Assembly: GCF_026913015.1 (NCBI RefSeq)
Contig: NZ_JAPTYD010000006.1
Location: forward strand, 92,565-156,564
From: Paracoccus benzoatiresistens
Lineage (GTDB): Bacteria > Pseudomonadota > Alphaproteobacteria > Rhodobacterales > Rhodobacteraceae
DNA: 64,000 nucleotides
Reading direction: 5' to 3'
Below are positions 36,734 to 46,030 of the stretch, piece after piece (positions within the stretch are counted from its first letter, which is position 1; each line of letters begins with the position of its first letter). Below the pieces are notes generated by a model, which was given only the letters and a program-made list of their open reading frames with translations, searched no databases and was not told the origin of the DNA. Made by a program: the position numbers and the translations under genes.

Positions 36734-38776
36734 TCATCGTCCCAGAATGAAGGCGCGGGGGTTGCGTTCGATCAGCCGGGCCAGCGACCCGAAAGCCTCG
36801 GTCGCGCGGCGCAATTCGCGCAGCATGTTGACTGCCTCGGTGTTGAAGGCGGACCTCTCGCCATAGGATGCAAGCACGGAATCCGCCCGTGCGGCCGTGG
36901 CTTCCAGCCGTTCGATGAGTTGCGGCAGGCGCTGGACGGATTCGGCCACCTGGTCGGCGGCGGTGCTGGCGCTGTCCAGCGCGTCGTTCAGGCTGCCCGC
37001 CGCATCGCCGTCGCGCAGGTCGTTGAGCAGGCCCGAGGCCGCCTCCAGCGTGTCGGACAGGTTGCGCGGCAGTTGCTCGGCATCCTCGCTGCCCAGCATG
37101 GCGCGCAGGTCGGCAAGGATCCCTTCGGCCTGGGCGCTGATTTCCGAGAAATTGAATTCCTCGACCGCGGCGGCGGCGGCGTCGATCCGGTTCACCATCT
37201 CGGGCGCGTCGGCGGCGGCCAGCTTGACCGCCTCGGCGGCGGCGGCGGCCTCATCGACCAGCCGGGCGATGTCCTGGGCGGTGCCCGCCTCGCGCAGGTC
37301 GCGGGCCATGCCGCCGATATCGGTTGCCGCCCCCTTGGCCTGGTCCAGCGTCTCGCGCAGGCTGCCGGGGATGGCCCGGGTATCCTCGGAACTGGCCAGC
37401 GCGGTGACGCTGTTCATCATGTCGGTCGCGGATTTCAGCACTTCCTCAAGCGGCAGCTTGCCGATGCGCGACAGGAAGCCCTGGGCGCTGGCGGTGAAAT
37501 CCTCCAGATCCCCCTGGACCGAGGGGATGATCGGGTTGGGTTCCGCGCCTGTGTCGATCACCGCCGGCGGAGCGCCGGGAATATCGACAAGCTCGACCAT
37601 CAGCGAGGTGCCAAGGAAGCCCGCGCTGGCAACGCGCGCGCGCAGCCCCTGGTCCACGGCCTCCTGCAGGAAGGCCAGCGCGTCGGCGGGCGTGGTGTCC
37701 TCGGCCAGGCCAAGCCGGAAGGGCGAGATCGCCATGGTCACGATCTGGCGGATCTTGTCGGTCTCCTGATCCGCCGTGACGGCCAGATCTGTCACCTGGC
37801 CCACGCGCAGGCCCTGGAACTGCACGTCCGCGCCCTTTTCCAGGCCGCGCAGGGAATCGTCGATCACCATGGCGATGCGCAGCGGTTCGGCATTGTCGCT
37901 GGCCAGGATGTCGTTGCGGGCCGTGTCCTCGTCAGGTTGCAGGGTATAGACATGGCCCGGCTCGATCGGGCGGCCGCCGCTGACCAGCGTGTCGAAGGAC
38001 ACGCCCCCCTGCAGCAGCGAGGACAGAGAGTTCACGTTGAAGGACACGCCCGAGGCGCCGAGCGACAGCGAAAAGCCCGAGGTGTCCCAGAACACCGTGG
38101 AGGTCGTCAGCCGCTTGTCATGGGGGGCTTCGATAAAGGCGTCGGCGACGACCTGATCCTCGCTGTCGGCCAGGCGCAGGTTTTCCATCCGCCCGACCTG
38201 CACGCCGCGATACAGCACCGGCGCGCCTTCACTGATGCCGCCGGCGTTTTCCATCGCCAGCGTGACCCAGCTGCCGGGCGTATCGCTGCGCACCAGGGGC
38301 GCGCGTTCCTGGCCCACGAACCGCTCCTGCGGGGTGGAAACGGCGGCGTCCCAGTAGCCCTCGATGAAGGATCCGGTCAGCACCGTGTCCAGCCGGGTCA
38401 CCCCCTGGGCCGTGACCTGCGGACGGACGATCCAGAAGGCCGCGTCGCTGTCGATATAGGGGGCGACATCCTTGTCCACGCGGATCCGGACCACGACGCG
38501 GGACAGATCCGACGTGAAGCTGACGCCTTCCACCTGCCCCACGGTGATCTCGCGAAAGCGCAGGGCAGTCTCGCCGGGGGTCACGCCCGTCGCATCGGCG
38601 AATTCGACCTCGATCACCGTGCCGCGCTCGGCATAGGCGTTCCAGGCGATCGCCGCGGTGACAACCAGCGCAATGATCGGCACCAGCCAGATGACATTGA
38701 TCCCGGCCTGCGCGGCGCGGACGGCGGTCTTTCGTACGGGGCTGGCCGGTCTCAGGGGGGGCGGCTGGTCGGTCAT
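36734..38776 (-). CDS. pqiB: PqiB-like MCE protein
   Basis: A 680-residue protein with one N-terminal membrane helix (about 26-47) and three MCE (MlaD) domains at about 50-145, 165-255 and 295-400, followed by a long helical coiled-coil-like C-terminal part (about 440-680). PqiB hexamers form a syringe-shaped tunnel across the periplasm for lipid transport. The family block LVPIIALVVTAAIAWNAY leads into the first MCE domain (DATGVTPGETALRFREITVG). It sits between pqiA and pqiC. Confidence 0.92.
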   Translation of the reverse strand: MTDQPPPLRPASPVRKTAVRAAQAGINVIWLVPIIALVVTAAIAWNAYAERGTVIEVEFADATGVTPGETALRFREITVGQVEGVSFTSDLSRVVVRIRVDKDVAPYIDSDAAFWIVRPQVTAQGVTRLDTVLTGSFIEGYWDAAVSTPQERFVGQERAPLVRSDTPGSWVTLAMENAGGISEGAPVLYRGVQVGRMENLRLADSEDQVVADAFIEAPHDKRLTTSTVFWDTSGFSLSLGASGVSFNVNSLSSLLQGGVSFDTLVSGGRPIEPGHVYTLQPDEDTARNDILASDNAEPLRIAMVIDDSLRGLEKGADVQFQGLRVGQVTDLAVTADQETDKIRQIVTMAISPFRLGLAEDTTPADALAFLQEAVDQGLRARVASAGFLGTSLMVELVDIPGAPPAVIDTGAEPNPIIPSVQGDLEDFTASAQGFLSRIGKLPLEEVLKSATDMMNSVTALASSEDTRAIPGSLRETLDQAKGAATDIGGMARDLREAGTAQDIARLVDEAAAAAEAVKLAAADAPEMVNRIDAAAAAVEEFNFSEISAQAEGILADLRAMLGSEDAEQLPRNLSDTLEAASGLLNDLRDGDAAGSLNDALDSASTAADQVAESVQRLPQLIERLEATAARADSVLASYGERSAFNTEAVNMLRELRRATEAFGSLARLIERNPRAFILGR

Positions 38777-38785
38777 CGGTTCTTG

Positions 38786-39454
38786 TTATTCCTGCCCCTT
38801 GTCGTCCGTCCGGCTTCGCAGCGGCAAGCCGCGCCAGATCAGTCTTGGGTCGAAGCTTTGCGCCGAAAGCATGGTGAAGGCAACAGACAGCGCGAAGGAC
38901 ACGGCGGCAGGGCCGGGATGGATGGAAGCGACAAAGCCCAACTGCACCAGCGCCGACAGGATCGCCACCACAAACACGTCGATCATCGACCAGCGGCCGA
39001 TGAATTCCACCACCTCGTAGATCTTCAGCCGGGTATGGGCCTGATCGACCGTGGCGGGCTGGCCTGCGACCACCGCCAGCCAGGCGATCGACAGGAACTT
39101 GGCGATCGGCACGATGATCGAGGCGACAAAGACGATGATGGCGATGTCGTAATTGCCGTAATGGATCAGCTCGACCACGCCCTGCAGGATCGTCGCCTCG
39201 GTATTGCCCTGAAGCCCCGCGAAGGTCTGGGTGCGCATCATCGGAAACAGGTTCGCGGGGACATACATGATCAGGCCCGCGAACCACCAGGCCCAGACCT
39301 TCTGCAGCCCCCGCCGGTCGGGCGGCACCAGGTCGGCGCCGCAGCGGTTGCAGGTTTCCTGACCGTCGGGCCAGACGCGGCCGCAGGACCGGCAGCCGAC
39401 CAGCCCGGCACGATGCGCGGTCAGGACCGGCGCGCCCGGTGCGTCATCACTCAC
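38786..39454 (-). CDS. pqiA: Paraquat-inducible protein A, second half-size copy
   Basis: An inner-membrane protein of about 222 residues equal to one half of E. coli PqiA. An N-terminal zinc-finger pair (CRSCG near 21 and CNRCG) is followed by four membrane segments with the conserved YVPANLFPMM and IVPIAKFLSIAWL blocks. The start is taken as the GTG at 39454, which overlaps the end of the first pqiA by 8 nt; an ATG at 39505 is possible but would overlap far more. Together with the upstream half it replaces the fused PqiA of enterobacteria. Confidence 0.85.
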   Translation of the reverse strand: MSDDAPGAPVLTAHRAGLVGCRSCGRVWPDGQETCNRCGADLVPPDRRGLQKVWAWWFAGLIMYVPANLFPMMRTQTFAGLQGNTEATILQGVVELIHYGNYDIAIIVFVASIIVPIAKFLSIAWLAVVAGQPATVDQAHTRLKIYEVVEFIGRWSMIDVFVVAILSALVQLGFVASIHPGPAAVSFALSVAFTMLSAQSFDPRLIWRGLPLRSRTDDKGQE

Positions 39455-40133
39455 CGCGCGCGACCCCGCCGGCCATCTCGCGCCCATCGGTGGGCAGGCT
39501 CCCATCCTCGATGGCGTCCCAGATGGTCGTCTGGCACATGAACCCGCGCGAGGCGAGGTTGACCAGGATCAGCGCGCAAAAGGCCCAGAAGGCAGGCCCC
39601 AGATGAACCGTCGCAAGCCCGGCCACCTTGACCAGGGCGACGGCGGTGCCGATCACGAAGATCTCGGCCATGGACCAGGGGCGCAGTTCCTCGGACCAGC
39701 GGAAGGCGGTCGCGGCATGGCGATAGGGCGCGCGGCCCTGCGCCAAGGGCGTCAGCGTATAGACCAGCAGGAAGGACCGCAGCACCGGCAGGCCCACGAT
39801 CATCGCCATCACCGCCAGCACCAGGGGCAGCAGCACGCCATCGGCAAAGGCCATCGCCACGCCAAAGAGCGATGTCGCGTTGCCGATCCCCATGCGCGAG
39901 ATTTCCAGGAACGGAAAGAAGATCGCCCCCATCATCAGCACCATCGACGTGAAGGCCAGCGCGATCAGCTGGCTGAAGGCCCCGCCCCTGGGCTTGGCCA
40001 GCACGCCCCCGCAGCGGATGCAGCGCAAGGTTTCGCCGGAATTCAGTTCCGCCTCGACATGCATGGCGTCGCAGCGCGGACAGGCCATCAGCCCCCGGCC
40101 CGTTGTCAGATCAAAGGTGTCCTGCGCGTCCAT
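39447..40133 (-). CDS. pqiA: Paraquat-inducible protein A, first half-size copy
   Basis: A 228-residue inner-membrane protein of the PqiA family. Two CxxC knuckles (CPRCD near 19, CIRCG near 39) precede four membrane segments with FFPFLEISRMG and LVYTLTPLAQGRAPY. The start MDAQDTFDLTTG is chosen because the residues encoded upstream have no family character. It is the first gene of pqiA-pqiA-pqiB-pqiC. The 181 bases upstream, before the histidine kinase end, must hold the promoter; I see no EcfG motif or soxS-like clue there. Confidence 0.88.
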   Translation of the reverse strand: MDAQDTFDLTTGRGLMACPRCDAMHVEAELNSGETLRCIRCGGVLAKPRGGAFSQLIALAFTSMVLMMGAIFFPFLEISRMGIGNATSLFGVAMAFADGVLLPLVLAVMAMIVGLPVLRSFLLVYTLTPLAQGRAPYRHAATAFRWSEELRPWSMAEIFVIGTAVALVKVAGLATVHLGPAFWAFCALILVNLASRGFMCQTTIWDAIEDGSLPTDGREMAGGVARGE

Positions 40134-40314
40134 GCCTGCAAGATAGTGGCGCGGCAGAACCGTGCAAGCGCCATCGTGGCGCGGCGACCGGCCCACACGG
40201 GCGGGCTGTCGAATTCGTGGGCTGCCCAGAGCGTCATTGACCACCCGCCGGATCCCGCACCAGCCGAATGCCCTGGCGGGATCGGCATCCCCGGATCGCC
40301 ATGGCTGGACGGCC

Positions 40315-42099
40315 TTAATGCTGCGCCCCTGGCCGTGCCGCAGAGGTCAGGACGACATTGCGCGTTTCGGCCAGGGTGTTGGCCCGCTCGATGCCGAAGT
40401 GCAGGCGCAGCACGAAGCTGTTGCCTTCCACGCCCGCAGTGGCCTGACCTTCAAGCTGGGTGGTGAAGGCCTCGATCAATTGGCTGCCAAGCCCGGTTCC
40501 TTCGGACTGGCGGGAATTGGCACCGATCGAATTGGCGACTTCCAGAAGGCCCTGGCCGGGGGCGACGGTCGCCAGATCCACCCTGACCCAGGGCGCGGCC
40601 TCACCCGGAGCGACGCCCGCGTATTTCATCGCATTGGTGAAGGCTTCGGTCGCCAGAAGCGACAAGGGCACCGCCTGGTCCGGCAGAAGGACCAGGGTTT
40701 CGATATTGGTCTCGATCCGCAGGTTGCTGCCCGGCTCGACCGAGGCATTGACCATCTGGTTGATGATGTCGCAGATCAGGCGCCCGGCCTCGACCGCGTC
40801 CAGATGCTCGGCCTGGTACAGGTTGCGATAGATAGTCGCCAGGGCGGCGACCCGGTCCTGGACCGAGCGCAGCACGCGCTTGGCGTCGGGATCGTCGATC
40901 ACCCGGCTCTGCATGTTGATGATGGAGGCGATCAACTGCAGGTTGTTCTTGACCCGATGATGGACCTCTTTCAGCAGCACCGTCTTTTCGGCGACGGCTT
41001 CCTCCATCGCTTCCTCGTCGCGGATCAGGATGCGCGCCATGTTGTGGAATGTCTGGCTAACGTCACAGATCTCGGTCGGCGCATCGGCCAGGATGGCGGG
41101 CGGTTCCGTGCGGTTGCCGATGGCAAAGCGGCGCATCTGGCTACGCAGCACGGTGATGTGGCGCAACACCATGCGGAACACGGCGAAATAGGCGACGGCC
41201 AGCGACACAAGCCACAGCGCCATCGGAATCGTCACCGCGCCAAAGCGCGAAATCTGGAACAGCCCGACCCCCGCGGTCCGGGGCGACCAGCTGCCAAGCG
41301 CATAGACAAGGCCGGGCACCGCCGGCACGACGGTGAAGATGCGCGTCTGGCCATTGCCGGCCCTAGCCCGGAAGGTCGTCTCGGTCCCCGACAGCAGGCT
41401 GACCAGTTCGACATTCTGCGGCAGGATGTCGACGATGCTGGTCTCGGCGTCGGTATCCGAGGTCAGGATCTCGCCCCGCTGGTTGAAGGTCACGATCCGC
41501 GCGCCATTGCCGCCCGTATTGAGGTTATGGGTCGACCGCAGAAGTTCGTTCGTCAGCGACAGGCTGATATAACCCAGCATCTCGCTGTCGCGGTAAAGCG
41601 GCTGCATCACCAGCACCACCGGACGCCCGCTGACTGTTCCCCGTTCCACCGAAGTCACCAGCGTCCCCGGAGCGGCCATGAACTTCCGGAAGCCGTCGGC
41701 CTGGCTGAAATCGAGCGGCAGGCTGCTTCCCGAGGAATTGCAGCTGCTCTGCCCGTCCAGCGCCACGAAGCCCGCAAAGACATAAGTGGCGCTGCGTTCG
41801 ATGAAATTGCGCAACAGTTCGGAACAAACCTGCGGACGCTCCATCGCGTCCAGCACGGCGGGACCAAGCGCATCGGCCGATCCGATGGCGCTTTGCAGAA
41901 GCGCCCGTTCACCCGCCGCAGCCGAGGCGGTGCGGCCCAGAAGCGCGATCTCGACCCCGCGCTCGGCCTCGGCCACCAGATTGAAGTTCTGGATCAGAGA
42001 GATCAGGCCCAGCGGCAGAATGGCAACCGACAGCAGGGCACCAAGCCGGAAGCCCAGCTTGCGCGTGAAATCCAGACGGTCGCTGATCCGCCGGAACAC
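40315..42099 (-). CDS. Sensor histidine kinase (HisKA_2 type) of the general stress locus
   Basis: A 594-residue membrane kinase. A first transmembrane helix is at about 18-37, a periplasmic sensor domain at about 40-285, a second helix at about 288-311, and a HAMP-like linker follows. The HisKA_2 dimerisation part with EVHHRVKNNLQL puts the phosphorylated His at 380-381, and an HATPase part follows with TEAFTNAMKY. Kinases of this type (for example PhyK) phosphorylate PhyR under stress. It starts with GTG behind a strong AAGGGGGG site 9 nt after ecfG, so it is in the nepR-ecfG operon. Confidence 0.9.
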   Translation of the reverse strand: MFRRISDRLDFTRKLGFRLGALLSVAILPLGLISLIQNFNLVAEAERGVEIALLGRTASAAAGERALLQSAIGSADALGPAVLDAMERPQVCSELLRNFIERSATYVFAGFVALDGQSSCNSSGSSLPLDFSQADGFRKFMAAPGTLVTSVERGTVSGRPVVLVMQPLYRDSEMLGYISLSLTNELLRSTHNLNTGGNGARIVTFNQRGEILTSDTDAETSIVDILPQNVELVSLLSGTETTFRARAGNGQTRIFTVVPAVPGLVYALGSWSPRTAGVGLFQISRFGAVTIPMALWLVSLAVAYFAVFRMVLRHITVLRSQMRRFAIGNRTEPPAILADAPTEICDVSQTFHNMARILIRDEEAMEEAVAEKTVLLKEVHHRVKNNLQLIASIINMQSRVIDDPDAKRVLRSVQDRVAALATIYRNLYQAEHLDAVEAGRLICDIINQMVNASVEPGSNLRIETNIETLVLLPDQAVPLSLLATEAFTNAMKYAGVAPGEAAPWVRVDLATVAPGQGLLEVANSIGANSRQSEGTGLGSQLIEAFTTQLEGQATAGVEGNSFVLRLHFGIERANTLAETRNVVLTSAARPGAQH

Positions 42100-42108
42100 C
42101 GGCCCCCC

Positions 42109-42675
42109 TTAGCGCGCGATGGTGTGGCTGGACGCCATGACGGCCAGGGTGGCCTGATCGGTCATGTCCAGTTCCTCACCGCTTTCCAGATGCAGCAGTT
42201 CCGCGAGTTTCCGCCGCCCCCGATTGGCCCGCGACTTGACGGTGCCGATGGCGACGCCGGTCATGTCGGCCGCCTCCTCGTAGGAAAAGCCCGAGGCGCC
42301 GACAAGGATCAGCGCCTCGCGCTGTTCGTCCGGCAGCTGCGCAAAGGCCACACGGAAGTCCTTGAGCGCCAGCCTGCCGTCATGTTCGGGACGCGTCGCC
42401 TGGCGGGCGGCATGGATGCCGTCGCTGTCGCTGACCTCGCGCTTGGTCTTGCGGCGGGCCGAATAGAAGGTGTTGCGCAGGATGGTGAACAGCCAGGCCC
42501 GCAGGTTGGTGCCCGCCTGGAACTTGTCCATGTTTGTCCAGGCCTTGACGATGGTGTCCTGCACCAGATCGTCGGCAGACGCCCCTTCGCGTGTCAGCGA
42601 CAAGGCAAAGGCACGCAACGCCGGCAGGTGATCCACCAGTTGGTCGCGCGGATCCGTCATCGCGGATTTTTTCAT
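42109..42675 (-). CDS. ecfG: General stress response sigma factor EcfG
   Basis: An ECF15-type sigma factor of about 188 residues. Region 2 spans LPALRAFALSLTREGASADD and the following DLVQDTIVKAW, and region 4 has LPDEQREALILVGASGFSYEEAA and GTVKSRANRGRRKL. It directs RNA polymerase to GGAAC-N16/17-CGTT promoters and is held inactive by NepR until phospho-PhyR takes NepR away. The start at MKKSAM (42675) is preferred; MTDPRD (42660) is possible, and an upstream ATG at 42741 would overlap nepR. No strong ribosome site is visible. Confidence 0.92.
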   Translation of the reverse strand: MKKSAMTDPRDQLVDHLPALRAFALSLTREGASADDLVQDTIVKAWTNMDKFQAGTNLRAWLFTILRNTFYSARRKTKREVSDSDGIHAARQATRPEHDGRLALKDFRVAFAQLPDEQREALILVGASGFSYEEAADMTGVAIGTVKSRANRGRRKLAELLHLESGEELDMTDQATLAVMASSHTIAR

Positions 42676-42715
42676 TCTGTTACCGTCCACCGTCGCGTCG
42701 TCGCGTTCAAGGATA

Positions 42716-42862
42716 TCACTTCTGGTCGCGCAGCTGTTCAAGAAGGGCCAGAAAGCGATCAGGAATCTGCTCGGTCACGTCCTGCTCATAGACGCGGCGC
42801 AGGTTCTCGTCGATCTGCTTCTCGACTGCCGCCTTGCGACGATCATCTCGCTTCGATGTCAT
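42716..42862 (-). CDS. nepR: Anti-sigma factor NepR
   Basis: A 48-residue NepR-family anti-sigma factor. The two helices IDENLRRVYEQ and IPDRFLALLEQLRDQ are the conserved NepR core that binds EcfG or phospho-PhyR. It is encoded just before ecfG and divergent from phyR, the standard arrangement in alphaproteobacteria. The frame is open further upstream, but those codons lie across the EcfG promoter, which supports the short start. Confidence 0.93.
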   Translation of the reverse strand: MTSKRDDRRKAAVEKQIDENLRRVYEQDVTEQIPDRFLALLEQLRDQK

Positions 42863-42901
42863 TACTTTGTTAGTCCCGGAAATCTTGTGCGCACGTTGCC
42901 C

Positions 42902-42927
42902 AACCTGTAGGGGTTGAGATAGGTTCC
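42902..42927 (-). promoter_or_regulatory. Predicted EcfG promoter of nepR-ecfG-kinase
   Basis: On the minus strand GGAAC (42927-42923), 17 nt spacer, GGTT (42905-42902). A start near 42895 gives a 33-nt leader to nepR. Autoregulation of this operon by EcfG is well known in the group. Confidence 0.85.
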
Positions 42928-42959
42928 GCGCAATATGCGAAATGCGAAGGATGAGAGAT

Positions 42960-43766
42960 ATGTCGTCAGCCGACCTGGCCCAATCCATCGGGCGCGAGCT
43001 GCCCTATCTGCGCCGCTATGCGCGCGCGTTGACCGGCAGCCAGCGTGCCGGTGACAACTATGCCGCCGCCACGCTGGAGGCGATCCTGTCGGACCGGTCG
43101 ATCCTGCTGGAAGAAGACGATACCCGGATCGGCCTGTTCCGCACATTCCACGCGATCTGGCAAAGCTCGGGCCAGCCCGTGGACGATTCCAACCGCACCA
43201 CGCGCGAGATGCGCGCCCAGGATCACCTGCGCAACCTGACCGCCAATTCGCGCGAAGCCCTGCTGCTGCGCACGATCGAGGAGCTGCGCTTTGACCAGAT
43301 CGGCCGGGTGATGCAGGTCGACGAGGCCGAGGCCGAGGAACTGGTCCGGATCGCCCTGAACGAGATGAGCGCGTCCATGCGCGGCAAGGTCATGGTGATC
43401 GAGGACGAGATGATCATCGCCATGGACCTGAAGGGCATCGTCCAGGCCATGGGCCACGAGGTGACGGGCGTCGCCCGCACCCATTCCGCCGCCATCGAGC
43501 TGGCCGGCCAGAGCCGTCCGGACCTGATCCTGGCCGATATCCAGCTGGCCGACGGATCTTCGGGCATCGACGCCGTGAACGAACTGCTGCGCGACATGGG
43601 CGACATCCCGGTGATCTTCATCACCGCCTTCCCCGAACGGCTGCTGACCGGCGAACGGCCCGAACCGGCCTTCCTGATCTCGAAACCCTACAACGAGGAG
43701 CAGGTGCGGTCCGCCGTCAGCCAGGCGATGTTCTTCGCCTCGACCGAGGGGCTGGACGCGGCGTAA
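42960..43766 (+). CDS. phyR: General stress response regulator PhyR
   Basis: A 268-residue protein with an EcfG-like sigma domain (about 1-130) fused to a receiver domain (about 143-262). The phosphoacceptor is Asp193 (ILADIQL), with Thr222 and Lys242 (ISKPY) as switch residues. Once phosphorylated, the sigma-like domain sequesters NepR and frees EcfG. The ATG follows AAGGATGAGA and is preferred to 42942. The plus strand upstream has no GGAAC-type promoter, so phyR may depend on a housekeeping promoter here. A terminator follows. Confidence 0.96.
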   Translation: MSSADLAQSIGRELPYLRRYARALTGSQRAGDNYAAATLEAILSDRSILLEEDDTRIGLFRTFHAIWQSSGQPVDDSNRTTREMRAQDHLRNLTANSREALLLRTIEELRFDQIGRVMQVDEAEAEELVRIALNEMSASMRGKVMVIEDEMIIAMDLKGIVQAMGHEVTGVARTHSAAIELAGQSRPDLILADIQLADGSSGIDAVNELLRDMGDIPVIFITAFPERLLTGERPEPAFLISKPYNEEQVRSAVSQAMFFASTEGLDAA

Positions 43767-43790
43767 GGCAGGGCATCCTTGAGACATGGA

Positions 43791-43817
43791 GGCGGCGGGT
43801 CATTCCGCCGCCTTTTT
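43791..43817 (+). terminator. Intrinsic terminator of phyR
   Basis: A perfect 8-bp stem ggcggcgg/ccgccgcc with a 6-nt loop followed by TTTTT. It overlaps the last codons of the convergent yihY-like gene. Confidence 0.88.
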
Positions 43818-44699
43818 CACGTCTTCGAGCAGCGAAGCGCGAGCCTCGCGCGCGGCGCGGACCCGGCGGCGGCGGGCCAGTTCCACATTCATCAGCGCCC
43901 CCAGCAGCACCGAGAAGCCCGCCAGATAGAACCACATCAGCAGCGCCACCACCGTGCCGATTGAGCCGTAGATCCGGTTGTAGCTGTTGAAGCTGCTGAG
44001 ATAGGCGGAAAACGCGACCGACGCCGCCGCCCACAGGAAGGCCGCGAAAACGGCGCCCCAGGTAAAGATCGGGGTCCGCGGCGTCTTCACGTTCGGGCCG
44101 TACCGGTAAAGGATGCCGATGCCCAGGATCACGATCAGGAACATCGCGCCCCAGGGCAGACCGGCAACCAGCCAGCCGCGCACCTGTTCGAAGACCTGGA
44201 AGTTCAGCAGGATCGGGACGATCACGATGGTCGCAAGCCCGGCCAGCGATATGCCCACGATTGCCAGCGTCAGCGCATAGGCCAGCATGAAGCTGAAGAC
44301 CGTCGAATGGGACCGGACACCATAGGCGGCGTTCAGACCGCCGACCACCGCCTCGACCCCCGCGCGGGCGGCGACGGTGGCCACCATGAAGGACACGAAG
44401 GACGTCCAGCCCACCGATGTGCGCCCGGCCGAGGTCAGGGACAGGACCTGCGCGTCGATCAGGTCCGCCGCACCCTCGGGCAGGAATTCATGGGCCACGT
44501 CCAGATAGGTCATGATGACGGTTGGATCGAACCACAGGCTCCACAGGGCGATGATGGCGGCAAGGCCCGGAAAGACCGCAAACATCGCATAGAAGGCCAC
44601 GCCTGCGGCGATCAGGCCCATGTGGATCTTGTCCATGCGTTCGAAGACCGCACCCCAGAAGGACCAGATGTCGCGCAGGATGTTCAGCATCGGCAGCAT
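43800..44699 (-). CDS. YihY/BrkB-family inner-membrane protein
   Basis: A 299-residue membrane protein with about six hydrophobic segments. Family blocks GVAFYAMFAVFPGLAAIIAL (about 33-52) and SYNRIYGSIGTVVALLMWFYL (near 240) identify the YihY/BrkB (formerly rbn) family. Its cellular role is unresolved; it is not ribonuclease BN. Met4 is an alternative start. It is a single gene whose 3' end overlaps the phyR terminator. Confidence 0.88.
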   Translation of the reverse strand: MLPMLNILRDIWSFWGAVFERMDKIHMGLIAAGVAFYAMFAVFPGLAAIIALWSLWFDPTVIMTYLDVAHEFLPEGAADLIDAQVLSLTSAGRTSVGWTSFVSFMVATVAARAGVEAVVGGLNAAYGVRSHSTVFSFMLAYALTLAIVGISLAGLATIVIVPILLNFQVFEQVRGWLVAGLPWGAMFLIVILGIGILYRYGPNVKTPRTPIFTWGAVFAAFLWAAASVAFSAYLSSFNSYNRIYGSIGTVVALLMWFYLAGFSVLLGALMNVELARRRRVRAAREARASLLEDVKKAAE

Positions 44700-44748
44700 T
44701 GCCCCTGAGGTCGGCCTGTCGTCATGGCGTCACCGGCGCCCCCCGCTG

Positions 44749-45450
44749 TCAACCTGTATAGCGCGCCCAGACCGCCGTTTCGCCAAGCCGTGCGACAAAT
44801 TCGGCATGGGCCGCGGCCTCGGCTTCGGTCAGACGCGGGGGCAAGGGTTGCGGGCGCGGGGCGCGGGGGCCTGCGTCGGTGCTCTGCGCACCGGTGGCTG
44901 TGCCGCGGCCGGGCTGGTCCAGCACCAGATCCGGCTGGCGGCCGCCGATCAGCTCCAGATAAACCTCGGCCAGAAGCTCGCTGTCCAGCAGGGCGCCGTG
45001 CAACTGCCGGTTCGAGTTGTCGATGCCGAAGCGGCGGCACAGCGCGTCCAGCGATGCGGGGGCGCCCGGAAACTTCTCCCGCGCAAGGGCAAGGGTGTCG
45101 AGCGCACGGGACCAGGGCAGGACGGGATGGCCCGCGCGCTTCAGTTCGGCATTCAGGAATTTCATGTCGAAACTGGCATTGTGGATCACCAGCCGGGCAT
45201 CGTCGCCGATGAAATCGATGAAGTCCCGGGCGATTTCCGCGAACTTCGGCTTGTCGCGCAGGAAATCGTCGCCCAGGCCGTGTACCTCGAAGGCGTCCTT
45301 GGGCATGGACCGTTCGGGGTTGATATAGACGTGGTAGGTCCGGCCTGTGGGCAGGTGGTTCACAAGCTCGATCCCGCCGATCTCGACGATGCGGTCGTCC
45401 TTGTCCGCATCGAAACCGGTGGTTTCGGTATCCATCACGATCTCACGCAC
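44749..45450 (-). CDS. dnaQ: DNA polymerase III epsilon subunit (proofreading exonuclease)
   Basis: A 233-residue 3'-5' exonuclease of the replicative polymerase. Exo I DTETTGFD, Exo [13 protein letters not shown], and Exo III with [18 protein letters not shown] are intact. A proline/arginine-rich linker and a C-terminal helix for alpha-subunit contact follow. The GTG at 45450 is chosen because AAGGAG lies 10 nt upstream; a TTG at 45459 would sit on that site. It overlaps coaE by 8 nt, giving the operon aroE-coaE-dnaQ, usual beside alphaproteobacterial origins. Confidence 0.94.
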   Translation of the reverse strand: MREIVMDTETTGFDADKDDRIVEIGGIELVNHLPTGRTYHVYINPERSMPKDAFEVHGLGDDFLRDKPKFAEIARDFIDFIGDDARLVIHNASFDMKFLNAELKRAGHPVLPWSRALDTLALAREKFPGAPASLDALCRRFGIDNSNRQLHGALLDSELLAEVYLELIGGRQPDLVLDQPGRGTATGAQSTDAGPRAPRPQPLPPRLTEAEAAAHAEFVARLGETAVWARYTG

Positions 45451-46030
45451 GGGCGGCAATCTCCTTCACGATCCGGTCCACGGCCTGGCGGGCGGCATCC
45501 AGGCTTTCGGTCGGGATGATCCAGTCGGCCCGCGCCCGCTTGTCGGCATCCGGCATCTGCCGCGACAGGATCAGGGCCAGCAGGTCTTCCGTCATGCCCG
45601 GCCGCGCCATCACCCGCCGCCGCTGCGTTTCCGCATCGGCCGAGACGACTGCCACGCCATCCATCAGTGCCTGATAGCCGTTTTCATAAAGCAGCGGAAT
45701 ATCCAGAACGACCAGAGGCGCGTCGGCATGGCGCGCGGCAAAGGCCTCTCGGTCGGCGGCCACGATGGGATGGACGATGGCCGAAAGGCGATCCAGCGCG
45801 GCGCGATCATCGGCAATCGCGGCCTTCAGCGCTGCCCGGTCGATGCGGCCGTCCCGCAGGGCCGAGGGGAAGGCTGCCGCGACCGGCCCGACCGCGGCAC
45901 CACCGGGCGCATAAAGGCGATGGACCGCCTGATCGGCGTCCCAGACCGGATGGCCAAGGTCGCGGAACATCTGGGCGGTGGTGGACTTGCCCATGCCGAT
46001 GCTGCCGGTCAGGCCAAGGCGGAAGGTCAT
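45443..46030 (-). CDS. coaE: Dephospho-CoA kinase
   Basis: A 195-residue P-loop kinase for the last step of coenzyme A synthesis. Walker [13 protein letters not shown] is at 6-17, the substrate region [12 protein letters not shown] follows, and the family block [12 protein letters not shown] is near 106-117. Start and stop overlap the neighbours (ATGA with aroE). Confidence 0.95.
   Translation of the reverse strand: MTFRLGLTGSIGMGKSTTAQMFRDLGHPVWDADQAVHRLYAPGGAAVGPVAAAFPSALRDGRIDRAALKAAIADDRAALDRLSAIVHPIVAADREAFAARHADAPLVVLDIPLLYENGYQALMDGVAVVSADAETQRRRVMARPGMTEDLLALILSRQMPDADKRARADWIIPTESLDAARQAVDRIVKEIAARA

Noticed and set aside
36329..39541. A 1070-codon open frame on the plus strand
   Set aside because: Antisense to pqiC, pqiB and pqiA, which have clear domains; composition is typical of a shadow frame.
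40162..42873. A 903-codon open frame on the plus strand
   Set aside because: Antisense to the histidine kinase, ecfG and nepR; no recognisable domain.
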